Below are positions 1 through 9,200 of a DNA stretch of 64,000 bases, in pieces. The notes under the pieces are model-generated. The model had not been told where the DNA came from. It did no database searches and saw only the letters and a list, made by a program, of their open reading frames with translations. How positions within the stretch are numbered: position 1 is the stretch's first letter; each line of letters starts with the position of its first letter. The position numbers and the translations under genes are program-made. Source of the stretch: Ruminococcus sp. (GTDB lineage: Bacteria > Bacillota > Clostridia > Oscillospirales > Acutalibacteraceae); contig JAFQRC010000003.1 in assembly GCA_017410265.1 (NCBI GenBank), positions 1-64,000 on the forward strand, in the 5' to 3' direction.

Positions 1-105
1 GATGAATTAAACAAATACATTTATTACTACAACAACGAAAGAATTTCCTTAAAACTAAAAGGAATGAGTCCGGTACAATACCGAACTCATTCACTATCAA
101 TTTAA
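1..105 (+). CDS. IS3-family transposase, C-terminal end only
   Basis: The first bases encode 34 residues and a stop in frame 1. The residues YYNNERI, LKLKGMSP and VQYRTHS are the typical end of the IS150-like (IS3 family) OrfB transposase, just after the DDE integrase core. The rest lies left of the window, so intactness cannot be judged. The same-strand IS right end follows 10 bases after the stop, which supports the call. Confidence 0.8.
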   Translation, partial: DELNKYIYYYNNERISLKLKGMSPVQYRTHSLSI

Positions 106-140
106 TATTTTATTTTGTCTAAACTTTGGGGTTCACTTCA
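1..140 (+). mobile_element. Right end of an IS3-family (IS150-like) insertion sequence
   Basis: After the transposase stop, bases 115-140 read TTGTCTAAACTTTGGGGTTC and then ACTTCA. This resembles the terminal inverted repeat of IS150-group elements, which end in CA. The element's left end and target duplication are outside the window. The insertion lies downstream of the SPFH gene (convergent), so it disrupts no gene visible here. Confidence 0.65.
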
Positions 141-169
141 AAAACTCACAGCCTTTAGTTTTTCAGTAA

Positions 170-1075
170 TTATTCAGCTTTTTCAGTATCAGTTGAGAAA
201 ACTTCTTTAATAGTCGTTGCCATTGTAGCAATACCCTGAAGCTCAGACGGAATAAAGATTTTAGTAGCTTTACCATCAGCAATTTTTCCAAGGGACTCAA
301 GACTCTTCAAAGCAATAACCTTATCAGTCGGTGCAGCTTCGTTGAGCATCTTAAGAGCATCAGCGTACGCTTTCTGGACAGCCAGAATAGCCTGAGCTTC
401 ACCGTCTGCTTCGCGGATTTTAGATTCCTTCACAGCGTCAGCTTTCAGAATAGCTGACTCTTTCAGACCTTCAGCAACGAGAATCTGGCTTCTCTTTTCA
501 CCTTCTGCATCGAGGATTCGCGCTCTACGCTCACGCTCAGCCTTCATCTGCTTTTCCATCGCATCCTGAATTTCACGAGGTGGCAGGATATTCTTAAGCT
601 CAACACGGATAACCTTGATACCCCACGCGTCAGTTGCCTCATCAAGAATGATTCTGATTTTATCGTTAATAGTATCACGAGATGTCAAAGTGCTGTCGAG
701 CTCGAGGTCACCGATAATGTTTCTGAGTGTTGTCGCTGTTAAGTTTTCAATAGCTGAAAGCGGACGCTCAACACCATAGGTATAGAGCTTAGGGTCAGTG
801 ATTTCGTAGTATACTACAGTATCAATCTGCATGGTAACATTATCTCGTGTGATAACAGGCTGTGGAGGGAAATCTACTACCTGCTCTTTTAATGATACTT
901 TCTTTGCGATTCTGTCGATGAACGGAATCTTCAAGTGAAGACCTGTGCTCCATGTTGAATGATATGCACCGAGTCGCTCAAGCACGAATGCGTGTGCCTG
1001 TGGCACGATCTTGATATTGCTTATAATAAGAATGAATAAAAATACTACTAAAGCAACGATGATTACAAATTCCAT
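170..1075 (-). CDS. SPFH/Band 7 membrane protein (QmcA/stomatin-like)
   Basis: A 301-aa protein of the SPFH (stomatin/prohibitin/flotillin/HflK) family. Residues 3-20 form one membrane segment. A Band 7 domain follows to about residue 180 (VPQAHAFVLERLGAY, GLHLKIPFID, ITRDNVTMQID). Then comes an Ala/Glu/Lys-rich helix with repeated EGE/ADGEA units (about 185-250) that drives oligomer formation in this family. Length and layout match the QmcA (YbbK) group. It is the second gene of a pair with an NfeD protein 29 bases upstream, the classic partner arrangement. Such pairs organise membrane microdomains or quality control, but no substrate can be deduced. The SD AAAGGATG precedes the ATG. Confidence 0.9.
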   Translation of the reverse strand: MEFVIIVALVVFLFILIISNIKIVPQAHAFVLERLGAYHSTWSTGLHLKIPFIDRIAKKVSLKEQVVDFPPQPVITRDNVTMQIDTVVYYEITDPKLYTYGVERPLSAIENLTATTLRNIIGDLELDSTLTSRDTINDKIRIILDEATDAWGIKVIRVELKNILPPREIQDAMEKQMKAERERRARILDAEGEKRSQILVAEGLKESAILKADAVKESKIREADGEAQAILAVQKAYADALKMLNEAAPTDKVIALKSLESLGKIADGKATKIFIPSELQGIATMATTIKEVFSTDTEKAE

Positions 1076-1104
1076 AAACTTACATCCTTTCAGATAAACT
1101 AATA

Positions 1105-1530
1105 TTACTGTGTAGCTTGTACTACGAGTTTTGCGCCCTCGATAGCTTTAACTACGATTTTACTATCCTTGTCTATTACAGAGCCGTCTGCACTTTTAGC
1201 ACTCCAAACGCTGTAACCAACTTTCACCTGACCTGTAGCAGCTACATTATCAATAGCGATAGTAACAACACCGCTCTTTCCGATATATCTATCAGAGTTA
1301 GTATTTGTGATTTTCACTTCAGTTACTCTCTTTGCAAGTGGTCTGGTGATAACTAATGTAATAAGAGTTACCACAACTGCTACTACAATCTGTATCCACA
1401 AAGTATCTGTGAAAAGAGAAGTGATACATCCGCCGACCGCGCCGATAGCAAACCATATAGAAACAAGCTGAGCTGTGCATGCTTCAAGAACAAACATAAC
1501 TACTGCTAGTATTAACCAAAATATCGACAT
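1105..1530 (-). CDS. NfeD-like short membrane protein, partner of the SPFH protein
   Basis: A 141-aa protein beginning MSIFWLIL. It has two to three N-terminal hydrophobic segments (about residues 1-70) and a C-terminal soluble OB-fold domain of the NfeD family (IGKSGVV, GQVKVGYSVWSA). It lacks the N-terminal ClpP-like protease domain of long NfeD proteins, so it is the YbbL/NfeD1b type. A longer reading frame upstream is rejected because AAGGAG sits 9 bases before this ATG and would overlap the earlier start. It is co-transcribed with the SPFH gene from the promoter at 1553-1581. Confidence 0.85.
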   Translation of the reverse strand: MSIFWLILAVVMFVLEACTAQLVSIWFAIGAVGGCITSLFTDTLWIQIVVAVVVTLITLVITRPLAKRVTEVKITNTNSDRYIGKSGVVTIAIDNVAATGQVKVGYSVWSAKSADGSVIDKDSKIVVKAIEGAKLVVQATQ

Positions 1531-1552
1531 AATTCTCATCTCCTTTGAGAAA

Positions 1553-1581
1553 ATTATATCACCCCTATTAACCCTAGTCAA
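1553..1581 (-). promoter_or_regulatory. Sigma-A type promoter of the NfeD-SPFH operon
   Basis: On the minus strand TTGACT (1576-1581) and TATAAT (1553-1558) are separated by exactly 17 bases, a near-consensus vegetative promoter. It lies just before the NfeD SD and diverges from the DUF4364 promoter about 50 bases away. Confidence 0.85.
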
Positions 1582-1628
1582 TGTGGTTTTGATTAAGAAA
1601 TTGTTAAATTAATATCAAATCGTTTTCT

Positions 1629-1656
1629 TTGACTTTTTATAGCATTGTGGTATAAT
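1629..1656 (+). promoter_or_regulatory. Promoter of the DUF4364 gene
   Basis: TTGACT (1629-1634), 16-base spacer, TATAAT (1651-1656). The predicted transcript start is near 1663, only 10 bases before the first in-frame ATG. This argues for the downstream ATG at 1691 as the translation start. Confidence 0.8.
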
Positions 1657-1690
1657 AAAGCTGGAATAATCTATGAATGGTGGTGCAGTT

Positions 1691-2287
1691 ATGGCATTTG
1701 ATACTTTTGATGAAGGCATCAGCTTAGGCGGTGTAAGAAGTAAAACAGAAATACGAACTCTTATCTGCTATATTTTTGACAGAGTCGGTATTCCGATGAA
1801 AAAAGAAACCATCATTACTGCACTTCAGCAAAAGGGTCTTGCTAACTACTTTGAGTGTAGCTCGAGCTTTGACGACCTGTACAAAAACAACAATCTCGAA
1901 GTGACTGATGAAGAAAACAAGCTTTATTTCATCACTGCTTCAGGTAAGCTTATTGCCAGACAGCTTGAGGACACTCTCGCCTACACTGTTAAAGAAAAAG
2001 CGTGTGAGTGCACTTTAGCTTTACTTGAAAAAGAGCGTGTTGAGAAAGAAAATGTCGTCACTATCACTAAGGCTGATAACGGCTATAATGTTAATTTCTC
2101 TATTTCAGGCGGAGATATGGATTTGCTGAAATTCTCGCTATATGTTCCTGATATAGTTCAGGCGCGTATTGTTAGAAAGAATTTCCACAAAAATCCTCAA
2201 CTTTTCTACAATGTAGTAATCGCTATGCTCACAAGAAACAAAGGTGCTGTTACAGAAGCACTGAAAGATTTGAACTCTATTTTATAA
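1691..2287 (+). CDS. DUF4364 family protein (winged-helix-like)
   Basis: A 198-aa cytoplasmic protein. The N-terminal part (KTEIRTLICYIFDRVG, then 'PMKKETIITALQQKGLANYF') looks like a winged helix, and the C-terminal half is a small mixed domain. This matches DUF4364, a Firmicutes family of presumed DNA-binding proteins with no firmly assigned target. The start at 1691 is favoured because GGTGG lies before it; an in-frame ATG at 1673 would leave almost no leader. It diverges from the SPFH operon and converges, without a gap, on the BofA-like gene. Regulation of either neighbour is possible but unproven. Confidence 0.7.
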   Translation: MAFDTFDEGISLGGVRSKTEIRTLICYIFDRVGIPMKKETIITALQQKGLANYFECSSSFDDLYKNNNLEVTDEENKLYFITASGKLIARQLEDTLAYTVKEKACECTLALLEKERVEKENVVTITKADNGYNVNFSISGGDMDLLKFSLYVPDIVQARIVRKNFHKNPQLFYNVVIAMLTRNKGAVTEALKDLNSIL

Positions 2288-2542
2288 TCAAAGCAATACT
2301 GTAGAGAGCACTAAAAGTGCAACACCGGGTATTCCACCCGCTATAGATGTCATTAATGATAGCTCTGAAATCGGCACAAGAACATTAGTTACAGATGACA
2401 GAACATTCACAGCTATTAATACAAGCGGACCCCATAAAAGTGATAAGAAAGCCCTTTTACAGGGCTTTTTATTTTTGCCCAGATAATGAATGAATGAAAA
2501 CACTAAAAATGTAACAAACGAAATTACTAACAACCTTATCAT
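2288..2542 (-). CDS. BofA-like pro-sigma-K processing inhibitor family protein
   Basis: An 84-aa membrane protein with three hydrophobic stretches. It ends in the GGIPGVALLVL segment typical of the BofA family. In Bacillus, BofA with SpoIVFA holds the site-2 protease SpoIVFB inactive in the outer forespore membrane; in Clostridia its role is less clear. A SpoIVFB-like protease is encoded at 36572-37138. The stop abuts the stop of the convergent DUF4364 gene. The SD is weak, and the secG terminator lies just upstream, so expression depends on readthrough or an unseen promoter. Confidence 0.65.
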   Translation of the reverse strand: MIRLLVISFVTFLVFSFIHYLGKNKKPCKRAFLSLLWGPLVLIAVNVLSSVTNVLVPISELSLMTSIAGGIPGVALLVLSTVLL

Positions 2543-2557
2543 ATTTTATCCCCAAAC

Positions 2558-2587
2558 AAAAAAGACTATCGGAATAATCCGATAGTC
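2558..2587 (-). terminator. Intrinsic terminator after secG
   Basis: A perfect 10-bp stem (GACTATCGGA/TCCGATAGTC) with a 4-base loop spans 2564-2587. On the minus strand it is followed by a run of six T (2558-2563). It separates secG from the BofA-like gene. Confidence 0.85.
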
Positions 2588-2612
2588 AATTTTATGAGAT
2601 AAGTATTCAAAA

Positions 2613-2861
2613 TTATGCTGCGAAGTAAGCGATAATATTGAGGGCAAGTACAACTGCTACAAAGCCAACAGCTATCCACTTAGTGGCCTTAGAGAGCATT
2701 GCGTCAATTGAACGAGCCTTATTCTTTGAGAAGAAAGTATCAGCACCGCCGGATACAACGCCGAGACCCTGAGTATTACCTTCCTGAAGAATAATAACGA
2801 TAATCATAACTAAAGATGCAATGATAAGAAGTGCACCTAAGATATAACCCCATACTGACAT
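2613..2861 (-). CDS. secG: Preprotein translocase subunit SecG
   Basis: An 82-aa membrane protein with two transmembrane helices (about residues 4-24 and 56-80). Between them is the conserved SecG loop (VIILQEGNTQGLG, GGADTFFSKNKA). SecG is the third subunit of the SecYEG channel and assists SecA-driven export. The start MSVWGYIL is set by GAAAGGAAG six bases upstream. It has its own promoter and terminator, so it is monocistronic. It would serve the many exported proteins of this window, as in any cell. Confidence 0.93.
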   Translation of the reverse strand: MSVWGYILGALLIIASLVMIIVIILQEGNTQGLGVVSGGADTFFSKNKARSIDAMLSKATKWIAVGFVAVVLALNIIAYFAA

Positions 2862-2910
2862 ATTTATCTTCCTTTCGTACAAAAGTAATGAAGTCTTTAT
2901 TAACTAGATT

Positions 2911-2939
2911 ATAATAACACAGATATTTCTATAATGCAA
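2911..2939 (-). promoter_or_regulatory. Promoter of secG
   Basis: On the minus strand TTGCAT (2934-2939), 17-base spacer, TATTAT (2911-2916), in the 91-base gap between parC and secG. Confidence 0.65.
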
Positions 2940-2952
2940 GCATTATTTTAAA

Positions 2953-5193
2953 TTATAAAATAGAAAGTTGCTGTGCCTCATCTTCCTCGCTCGGGAGCGC
3001 TCCCAAAGCAGGTAAAGTACGGGTGCGATAACGCGAAGGCTTTGCAAAAGTACCATCGACATATTCTGTGATACCCATAACACGATGGCCCTTTTTGAGC
3101 TTCATTACAGCTACACCCTGGGTTGATTTTGATGTTTTTGCGTTGATTGCTCCGCTATGGAGTAAAAGCTTTCTGCCCGATGACGATAAAAGCACAAACT
3201 CACTGTCAACAGTACAATAGCCGATTCCTGCAAGCGGGGATTTATCCGAATATGCGTTGATGAGCTTTTTGCGGTTAGTCTTAGTCCAGTACGCATTAAG
3301 CGGAACTTTTGCGACTTTGCCGTTTTCAAAAGCAAAGATCAGGTATCCCTCGTAGTTCTTAGTGTTGAGCATAAACACAGCCTGCTCGCCCTCATCCATA
3401 GAAAGTTTTGCAGGAATATAATCACCATAGACACTTGCTTTTGTATCAGCGAATTCGTGGACTTTAGCTTTATAAACCTGACATTTGTTGGTAAAGAACA
3501 ACAGGTCGGTGTTGTTAGTGGTTTCAATAGTTTTGACGATTTCGTCGTTATCTTTGAGCTTCTGCTCTCCGCTCATTCTCAGTGACAACGGAGTAATCTT
3601 CTTGAAGTAGCCGTCACGGGTGAAGAACAGGTGCACAGGATAGTCAGGGATTTCCTCAGAAATATCAACATCAGCCTGAGCATCGTCGATATGAAGAAGC
3701 GGGCATTTACGCTCTTTGCCGTATTTTTCAGCGACTTCTCTGAGTTCTTTGACGATGATTGTTTTGACTCTTCCCTTGCTGGCAAGAATAGCTTCAAGCT
3801 CAGCTATTTCTTCAACAAGCTTTTCGATATCCTTAGTACGCTTTAAGATATACTCACGATTCAAGTGACGGAGCTTAATTTCAGCTACATATTCAGCTTG
3901 AACCTCATCGATACCGAAACCAATCATAAGGTTTGGCACAACCTCAGCTTCTTCGTCAGTTTCTCTGACAATTCTGATAGCTTTGTCAATATCAAGGAGT
4001 ATGAGCTCAAGACCTTTGAGAAGATGGAGTCTGTCACGCTTTTTATTCAAATCATAATAAGTGCGACGGCGGATACACTCAATTCTGAAAGCAATCCATT
4101 CTTCAAGTAGCTCTTTTACTCCGAGCACCATTGGTACTCCGCCGATGAGAACATTGAAGTTGCACGAAAAGCTATCTTCAAGAGTTGTCAGCTTAAAGAG
4201 CTTGAGCATCAATTTATCAGGGTCAGTCTGGCGCTTTAAGTCGATTGTGATTTTCAAGCCCTCAAGACCCGTTTCATCACGGATATCTGCGATTTCCTTG
4301 ACCTTACCCTGTTTTACTAAATCGATGATTTTCTCAATAATAAGCTCGACAGTTGTAGTAGGCGGAATATTAGTAATATCAATGCAATTGTTCTTTTTAT
4401 CGTAAGAGTAGATTGAACGGACTTTTATAGCTCCACGACCTGTGCGGTAAACCTCGCGCATAGCTTCTTCGTTGTAGATAATCTGAGCTCCGCCTGAAAA
4501 ATCAGGTGCAGGAAGGGTAGTCAGAATATCATGGTCGTTGTCACGGATAAGAGAAGCGGTAGTTTCGCAGATTTCTTTTAAGTTAAACGAACAGATATTA
4601 GATGCCATACCAACAGCAATACCTGTATTAGCATTAACTAAAACCGACGGAAAGCTCGCAGGTAAAAGCACAGGCTCTTTCTGAGTGTTGTCATAGTTAT
4701 CAACAAAATCGACTGTGTCTTTGTCAATATCCTTAAAAAGCTCGTTACAAAGAGAATCGAGCTTTGCTTCAGTATAACGGGAAGCAGCCCAAGCCATATC
4801 ACGAGAGTAAAATTTACCGAAGTTACCCTTTGAGTCAACATACGGGTGCAAAAGTGCCTCGTAACCCCTAGAGAGTCGTACCATAGTGTCGTAAATAGCG
4901 GCATCACCATGAGGGTTGAGCTTCATAGTAGCACCGACGATATTAGCAGACTTTGTGCGGGCTCCTGAGAGCAGTCCCATTTTATACATAGTGTAAAGCA
5001 ACTTTCTGTGAGAAGGCTTGAAGCCGTCAATCTCAGGAATAGCACGCGACATAATTACGCTCATAGCGTAAGGCATATAGTTGCTCTCAATAGTATGCGC
5101 TATCTTCTGTTCAACTACATCTCCAGCTCCAGCTATAACGCCATTAGAAAGCGGCTTTACTGTTATATCTTTTTCTTTCTTTTTTCTAGCCAT
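2953..5193 (-). CDS. parC: DNA topoisomerase IV subunit A (ParC-type)
   Basis: A 746-aa type IIA topoisomerase breakage-reunion subunit. The catalytic tyrosine is Tyr140 in AASRYTEAKL, following the winged helix (IDGFKPSHRKLLYTMYKMG). The tower and coiled-coil gate run to about residue 490. A short C-terminal beta-propeller follows (blades with VYKAKVHEF, KVAKVPLNAY, GRKLLLHSG, GVAVMKLKKGHRV). No canonical GyrA box (QRRGGKG) is visible, which favours topoisomerase IV over gyrase. It lies 22 bases after the B subunit, in the order parE-parC. With ParE it would decatenate daughter chromosomes. A gyrase-like role cannot be fully excluded from sequence. Confidence 0.88.
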   Translation of the reverse strand: MARKKKEKDITVKPLSNGVIAGAGDVVEQKIAHTIESNYMPYAMSVIMSRAIPEIDGFKPSHRKLLYTMYKMGLLSGARTKSANIVGATMKLNPHGDAAIYDTMVRLSRGYEALLHPYVDSKGNFGKFYSRDMAWAASRYTEAKLDSLCNELFKDIDKDTVDFVDNYDNTQKEPVLLPASFPSVLVNANTGIAVGMASNICSFNLKEICETTASLIRDNDHDILTTLPAPDFSGGAQIIYNEEAMREVYRTGRGAIKVRSIYSYDKKNNCIDITNIPPTTTVELIIEKIIDLVKQGKVKEIADIRDETGLEGLKITIDLKRQTDPDKLMLKLFKLTTLEDSFSCNFNVLIGGVPMVLGVKELLEEWIAFRIECIRRRTYYDLNKKRDRLHLLKGLELILLDIDKAIRIVRETDEEAEVVPNLMIGFGIDEVQAEYVAEIKLRHLNREYILKRTKDIEKLVEEIAELEAILASKGRVKTIIVKELREVAEKYGKERKCPLLHIDDAQADVDISEEIPDYPVHLFFTRDGYFKKITPLSLRMSGEQKLKDNDEIVKTIETTNNTDLLFFTNKCQVYKAKVHEFADTKASVYGDYIPAKLSMDEGEQAVFMLNTKNYEGYLIFAFENGKVAKVPLNAYWTKTNRKKLINAYSDKSPLAGIGYCTVDSEFVLLSSSGRKLLLHSGAINAKTSKSTQGVAVMKLKKGHRVMGITEYVDGTFAKPSRYRTRTLPALGALPSEEDEAQQLSIL

Positions 5194-5215
5194 ATATATT
5201 CACCTAAATTGTATT

Positions 5216-7204
5216 TTAGCTTACATCGAGGTTGTCTGTGTAATCAGCACCGTTTTCAACAATAAAGTCTTTTCTGCCCTGAAGATTGTCACCAAGAAGA
5301 ATGTCAAAAATCTCAGCAGTTTTCTCCGCATCATCAGGCATAACTTTGATGAGTCTGCGAGTTTGAGGATTCATAGTAGTCAAACTCATCATATCAGGTT
5401 CGTTTTCACCAAGACCTTTGCTTCGTTGAACGGTGAATTTCTTATTACCTATCTCCGAAATATACTGTTCTTTTTCAGCCTCTGTATATGCAAAGTAGAC
5501 CTTATCACCTGAAGTGATTTCATAAAGCGGCGATTCGGCAATAAAGACCTTTCCCGCTTCGATCAAGTCTGGAGTCAAACGATAAATCATAGTAAGCAGC
5601 AGTGTTCTTATCTGGAAACCGTCGACATCGGCATCAGTACAGAAGATAACCTTAGACCAACGCAGGTTGTTGATATCAAAGCTACTTATATCTTTATTAG
5701 ACTTTGACTTCACCTGAACTCCACAGCCGAGCACCTTGATAAGGTCGGTGATAATCTCGGACTTGAAAATGCGGTTATAGTCAGCTTTAAGACAGTTTAA
5801 AATCTTACCTCTGATTGGAATTATAGCCTGAAAATCAGGGTTACGCGCCTGCTTACAGGCACCGAGTGCTGAATCACCCTCCACGATGAACAGCTCGCGT
5901 TCGTCGACATCCTTGCTTCGACAATCGACAAATTTTGCGACACGGCTGGTCATATCCATATTTGAGGTTAAATTCTTCTTTATTCTGACACGGGCTTTTT
6001 CTGCGTCCTCTCGCGAACGCTTGTTAATGAGCACCTGTGCGGCGATTTTATCAGCTTCGAGAGGATTTTCGATGAAATAAATCTCAAGCTGACGACGCAG
6101 AAACTCAGTCATCGCATCCTGAATACCTTTATTAGTTATCGCTTTCTTTGTCTGGTTCTCGTAGGAAGTAACACTTGAGAAAGATGAAATAACGATAACA
6201 AGACAATCCTGAATATCGCCAATAGTTACTTTACTCTCGTTTTTTGTGTATTTATTAGTCTGTTTTAAGTAATTATCCACCATATACACAAAGGCGTTAC
6301 GTACGGCTTTGTCAGGAGCGCCCCCATGCTCCAAATAGCTACTATTGTGATAATACTCAGTAGCATTCACTTTATTTGAAAAAGCAAGAGAAACATTGAT
6401 TTTACATTTATACTCAGGTTTGTCTTCACGGTCGCGCGCTTTCTGCTCAGTCTGCCATGTCTGTACAGTAGTCATACCGGAATCACCGACAAGCTCTTTT
6501 ACATGGTCTTCGATACCGTTTTCATAAAGGTACTCATGAACATCAAAAGATCTGCCATCCTGTTTTCGATAAATAAACTTGATACCTTCGTTAACTATAG
6601 CCTGTCGTTTAATAACGCTCATCATATAGGCAGGGTCAATATCAATATCTGTGAAAACTTCGAGGTCAGGTTTCCACTTAATCTTAGTTCCTGTGTCTTT
6701 TTTAGCGTAGTCCTCCTCTTTGAGACCACCGATATTCTCGCCCTTTTCAAAATGCAGAGTATACCGCTTACCGTTTCTACGGATTTCAGCGTCCATATAT
6801 TCTGAAGCAAATTGAGTAGCACTAAGACCAAGACCGTTAAGTCCTAATGAGTACTCGTAGTTACCACTTTCGTTGTTAGTATACTTGCCGCCCGCATAAA
6901 GTTGACAGAATACAAGCTCCCAGTTAAAGCGTTCTTCGTTTTTATTGTAGCCGACAGGAATTCCACGGCCGTGATCCTCAATCTCAAAGCTGTGGTCTGA
7001 ATACTGAGTGATAGTGATCACCTTACCGTAGCCTTCACGCGCTTCGTCAATCGAGTTAGAAAGAATTTCAAAAACTGAGTGCTGACAGCCTTCGATACCA
7101 TCCGAGCCGAAAATAACCGACGGACGCTTTCGAACCTGGTCGGCGCCCTTAAGCGCAGATATACTTTCTTCATTATATTCAGGTTGTTTCTTAGGTTTAG
7201 CCAT
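5216..7204 (-). CDS. parE: DNA topoisomerase IV subunit B (ParE-type)
   Basis: A 662-aa GHKL ATPase subunit. ATP-binding motifs are visible: NSIDEAREG, IEDHGRGIPVG, QLYAGGKY and GLNGLGLSATQF. The Toprim domain follows with EGDSALGACK and the metal-binding DADVDGFQIRTLLLT, then GRKGLGE-like residues (RSKGLGENEPD). The second Toprim residue set is slightly unusual (EGDSALGAC instead of the common EGDSAGGSA), but the acidic residues are present. It starts 11 bases after uvrB, with parC 22 bases downstream, so the three genes form one transcript unit. Confidence 0.9.
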   Translation of the reverse strand: MAKPKKQPEYNEESISALKGADQVRKRPSVIFGSDGIEGCQHSVFEILSNSIDEAREGYGKVITITQYSDHSFEIEDHGRGIPVGYNKNEERFNWELVFCQLYAGGKYTNNESGNYEYSLGLNGLGLSATQFASEYMDAEIRRNGKRYTLHFEKGENIGGLKEEDYAKKDTGTKIKWKPDLEVFTDIDIDPAYMMSVIKRQAIVNEGIKFIYRKQDGRSFDVHEYLYENGIEDHVKELVGDSGMTTVQTWQTEQKARDREDKPEYKCKINVSLAFSNKVNATEYYHNSSYLEHGGAPDKAVRNAFVYMVDNYLKQTNKYTKNESKVTIGDIQDCLVIVISSFSSVTSYENQTKKAITNKGIQDAMTEFLRRQLEIYFIENPLEADKIAAQVLINKRSREDAEKARVRIKKNLTSNMDMTSRVAKFVDCRSKDVDERELFIVEGDSALGACKQARNPDFQAIIPIRGKILNCLKADYNRIFKSEIITDLIKVLGCGVQVKSKSNKDISSFDINNLRWSKVIFCTDADVDGFQIRTLLLTMIYRLTPDLIEAGKVFIAESPLYEITSGDKVYFAYTEAEKEQYISEIGNKKFTVQRSKGLGENEPDMMSLTTMNPQTRRLIKVMPDDAEKTAEIFDILLGDNLQGRKDFIVENGADYTDNLDVS

Positions 7205-7215
7205 TTCGCTTTCCC

Positions 7216-9177
7216 CTACTTTCCTTGTAGTTTCTTAATCTTATCTCTCAAAAACGCAGCGTGCTCAAATTCAAGAAGCTTTGCTGCAGCGTGCATTTCC
7301 TTTTTTAAGCTGTCTATAAGTTTGTACTTTTCTTCCCTGCTAAGCTTTCTGAAGTCATCAGGGTCTTCTTTTGTATGAGTAGAAATCTCTAGGATATCAT
7401 TTACTTTCTTGCTGATAGTTTTTGGTGTGATGTTATTATCAACATTGTATTTATGCTGAATATTGCGACGACGGTTAGTTTCCGTCAGAGTTTTCTTCAT
7501 AGAATCAGTCACGGAATCAGCGTACATTATAACAGTGCCGTCAACATTTCTAGCGGCACGACCGACTGTCTGAATAAGCGAGCGTTCGGATCTTAGGAAG
7601 CCTTCTTTATCTGCATCTAATATCGCGACTAACGACACTTCAGGGATATCAAGACCTTCTCTTAGTAGGTTAATACCAACCAGAACATCAAATTTTCCAA
7701 GTCGCAAATCCCTGACTATCTCCATACGCTCAACGGTGTCGATATCGTGGTGCATGTATCGCACTTTGATATCAAAGGTTTCAAGGTACGCAGTCAGGTC
7801 TTCAGCCATTTTCTTTGTAAGCGTTGTAACGAGAGTGCGCTGACCTTTATCAATCCGCTTGTTAATTTCAGAAATGAGGTCATCAAGCTGTCCCTCAGTA
7901 GGACGCACTGAAATCTCAGGGTCTAAAAGTCCGGTTGGTCTTATTATCTGTTCAGCGACAACTGAAGATTTATCCAGTTCAAAGTCACCTGGTGTTGCGC
8001 TGACAAAAACTGCCTGTTTTACTCGCTGATAAAATTCATCGAAATTAAGTGGTCTGTTATCATAAGCTGACGGCAAACGAAAGCCGTAATCTATAAGGCT
8101 CGTTTTTCGCGCTCTATCGCCCGCAAACATGCCTCGGACCTGAGGTAATGTTACATGGGATTCGTCAACAAAAAGTACGAAGTCATCAGGAAAATAATCA
8201 AGCAAAGTAAACGGAGCTGAGCCTGGTTTTCTGCCTGATAAGACTCTCGAATAGTTCTCAATACCAGAGCACATACCGATTTCCTGAAGCATTTCGATAT
8301 CATAGCGAGTGCGCTGTTCAATACGCTGAGCTTCGAGCAGTTTACCGTTTTCTCTGAAAAATTCAAGACGCTCTTCAAGCTCACGCTCAAGTTCAGCGAT
8401 AGCTCTGTTCATCTTTTCTCCACCAACGATATAGTGAGAGGCTGGATAAATCGCCGCGTGGCGGATGGTGCCTATGAGCTCTCCAGTAAGTGGGTTAATC
8501 TCGGATATTCTGTCAATCTCATCACCGAAAAATTCAACGCGGATTATTCTGTCTGATGCTGCAGCAGGAAAAATCTCAACAACATCTCCCCGGACTCTGA
8601 ATTTATTACGGATAAAGTTTATGTCGTTTCTCTCATATTGAAGCTCGACAAGCTTTTTAAGAAGCTCGTCGCGGGATTTTTTCATACCCGGTCGCAAGGA
8701 AATAACCATACTGCGGTAATCAATAGGGTCACCCAAAGAATATATGCACGAAACAGATGCCACGATGATAACATCTCTGCGTTCAGAAAGTGCGAGAGTT
8801 GCACTATGCCTGAGCTTGTCTATCTCGTCATTAATAGCACTGTCTTTTTCGATATAGGTGTCGGTTGACGGAATATAAGCTTCGGGCTGATAGTAGTCGT
8901 AATATGACACAAAATACTCGACAGCATTATCAGGAAAAAACTCCTTGAACTCTGAACAAAGCTGTGCGGCAAGAGTTTTATTATGTGCGAGCACCAAAGT
9001 CGGCCGATTCAGCTTTTCTATGATATTAGCCATAGTAAAAGTTTTGCCCGATCCCGTAACTCCAAGCAGGGTCTGCTCTTTGTTGCCGTTGTTTATTGAA
9101 TTTACAAGTGTTTCAATGGCCTGTGGCTGGTCGCCATATGGCTTGTATGATGAAACCAGTTTGAATTTATTTTCCAT
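7216..9177 (-). CDS. uvrB: Excinuclease ABC subunit B
   Basis: A 653-aa nucleotide excision repair helicase. It has Walker A GVTGSGKT (residues 39-46), the damage-probing beta-hairpin ([12 protein letters not shown]), the DESHV Walker B box, helicase motifs V/VI ([23 protein letters not shown]), and the C-terminal UVR motif that binds UvrC ([14 protein letters not shown]). The length is normal. An in-frame GTG four codons earlier exists, but the SD GGAG is better placed for the ATG at 9177. It is the first gene of the uvrB-parE-parC run, 23 bases after the acyltransferase gene. Confidence 0.95.
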   Translation of the reverse strand: MENKFKLVSSYKPYGDQPQAIETLVNSINNGNKEQTLLGVTGSGKTFTMANIIEKLNRPTLVLAHNKTLAAQLCSEFKEFFPDNAVEYFVSYYDYYQPEAYIPSTDTYIEKDSAINDEIDKLRHSATLALSERRDVIIVASVSCIYSLGDPIDYRSMVISLRPGMKKSRDELLKKLVELQYERNDINFIRNKFRVRGDVVEIFPAAASDRIIRVEFFGDEIDRISEINPLTGELIGTIRHAAIYPASHYIVGGEKMNRAIAELERELEERLEFFRENGKLLEAQRIEQRTRYDIEMLQEIGMCSGIENYSRVLSGRKPGSAPFTLLDYFPDDFVLFVDESHVTLPQVRGMFAGDRARKTSLIDYGFRLPSAYDNRPLNFDEFYQRVKQAVFVSATPGDFELDKSSVVAEQIIRPTGLLDPEISVRPTEGQLDDLISEINKRIDKGQRTLVTTLTKKMAEDLTAYLETFDIKVRYMHHDIDTVERMEIVRDLRLGKFDVLVGINLLREGLDIPEVSLVAILDADKEGFLRSERSLIQTVGRAARNVDGTVIMYADSVTDSMKKTLTETNRRRNIQHKYNVDNNITPKTISKKVNDILEISTHTKEDPDDFRKLSREEKYKLIDSLKKEMHAAAKLLEFEHAAFLRDKIKKLQGK

Positions 9178-9200
9178 AAACTTCAGCACTCCGAAAAATT

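Noticed and set aside
5081-5512. Plus-strand open frame of 143 codons opposite parC/parE
   Set aside because: Antisense shadow across two topoisomerase genes; no translation signals.
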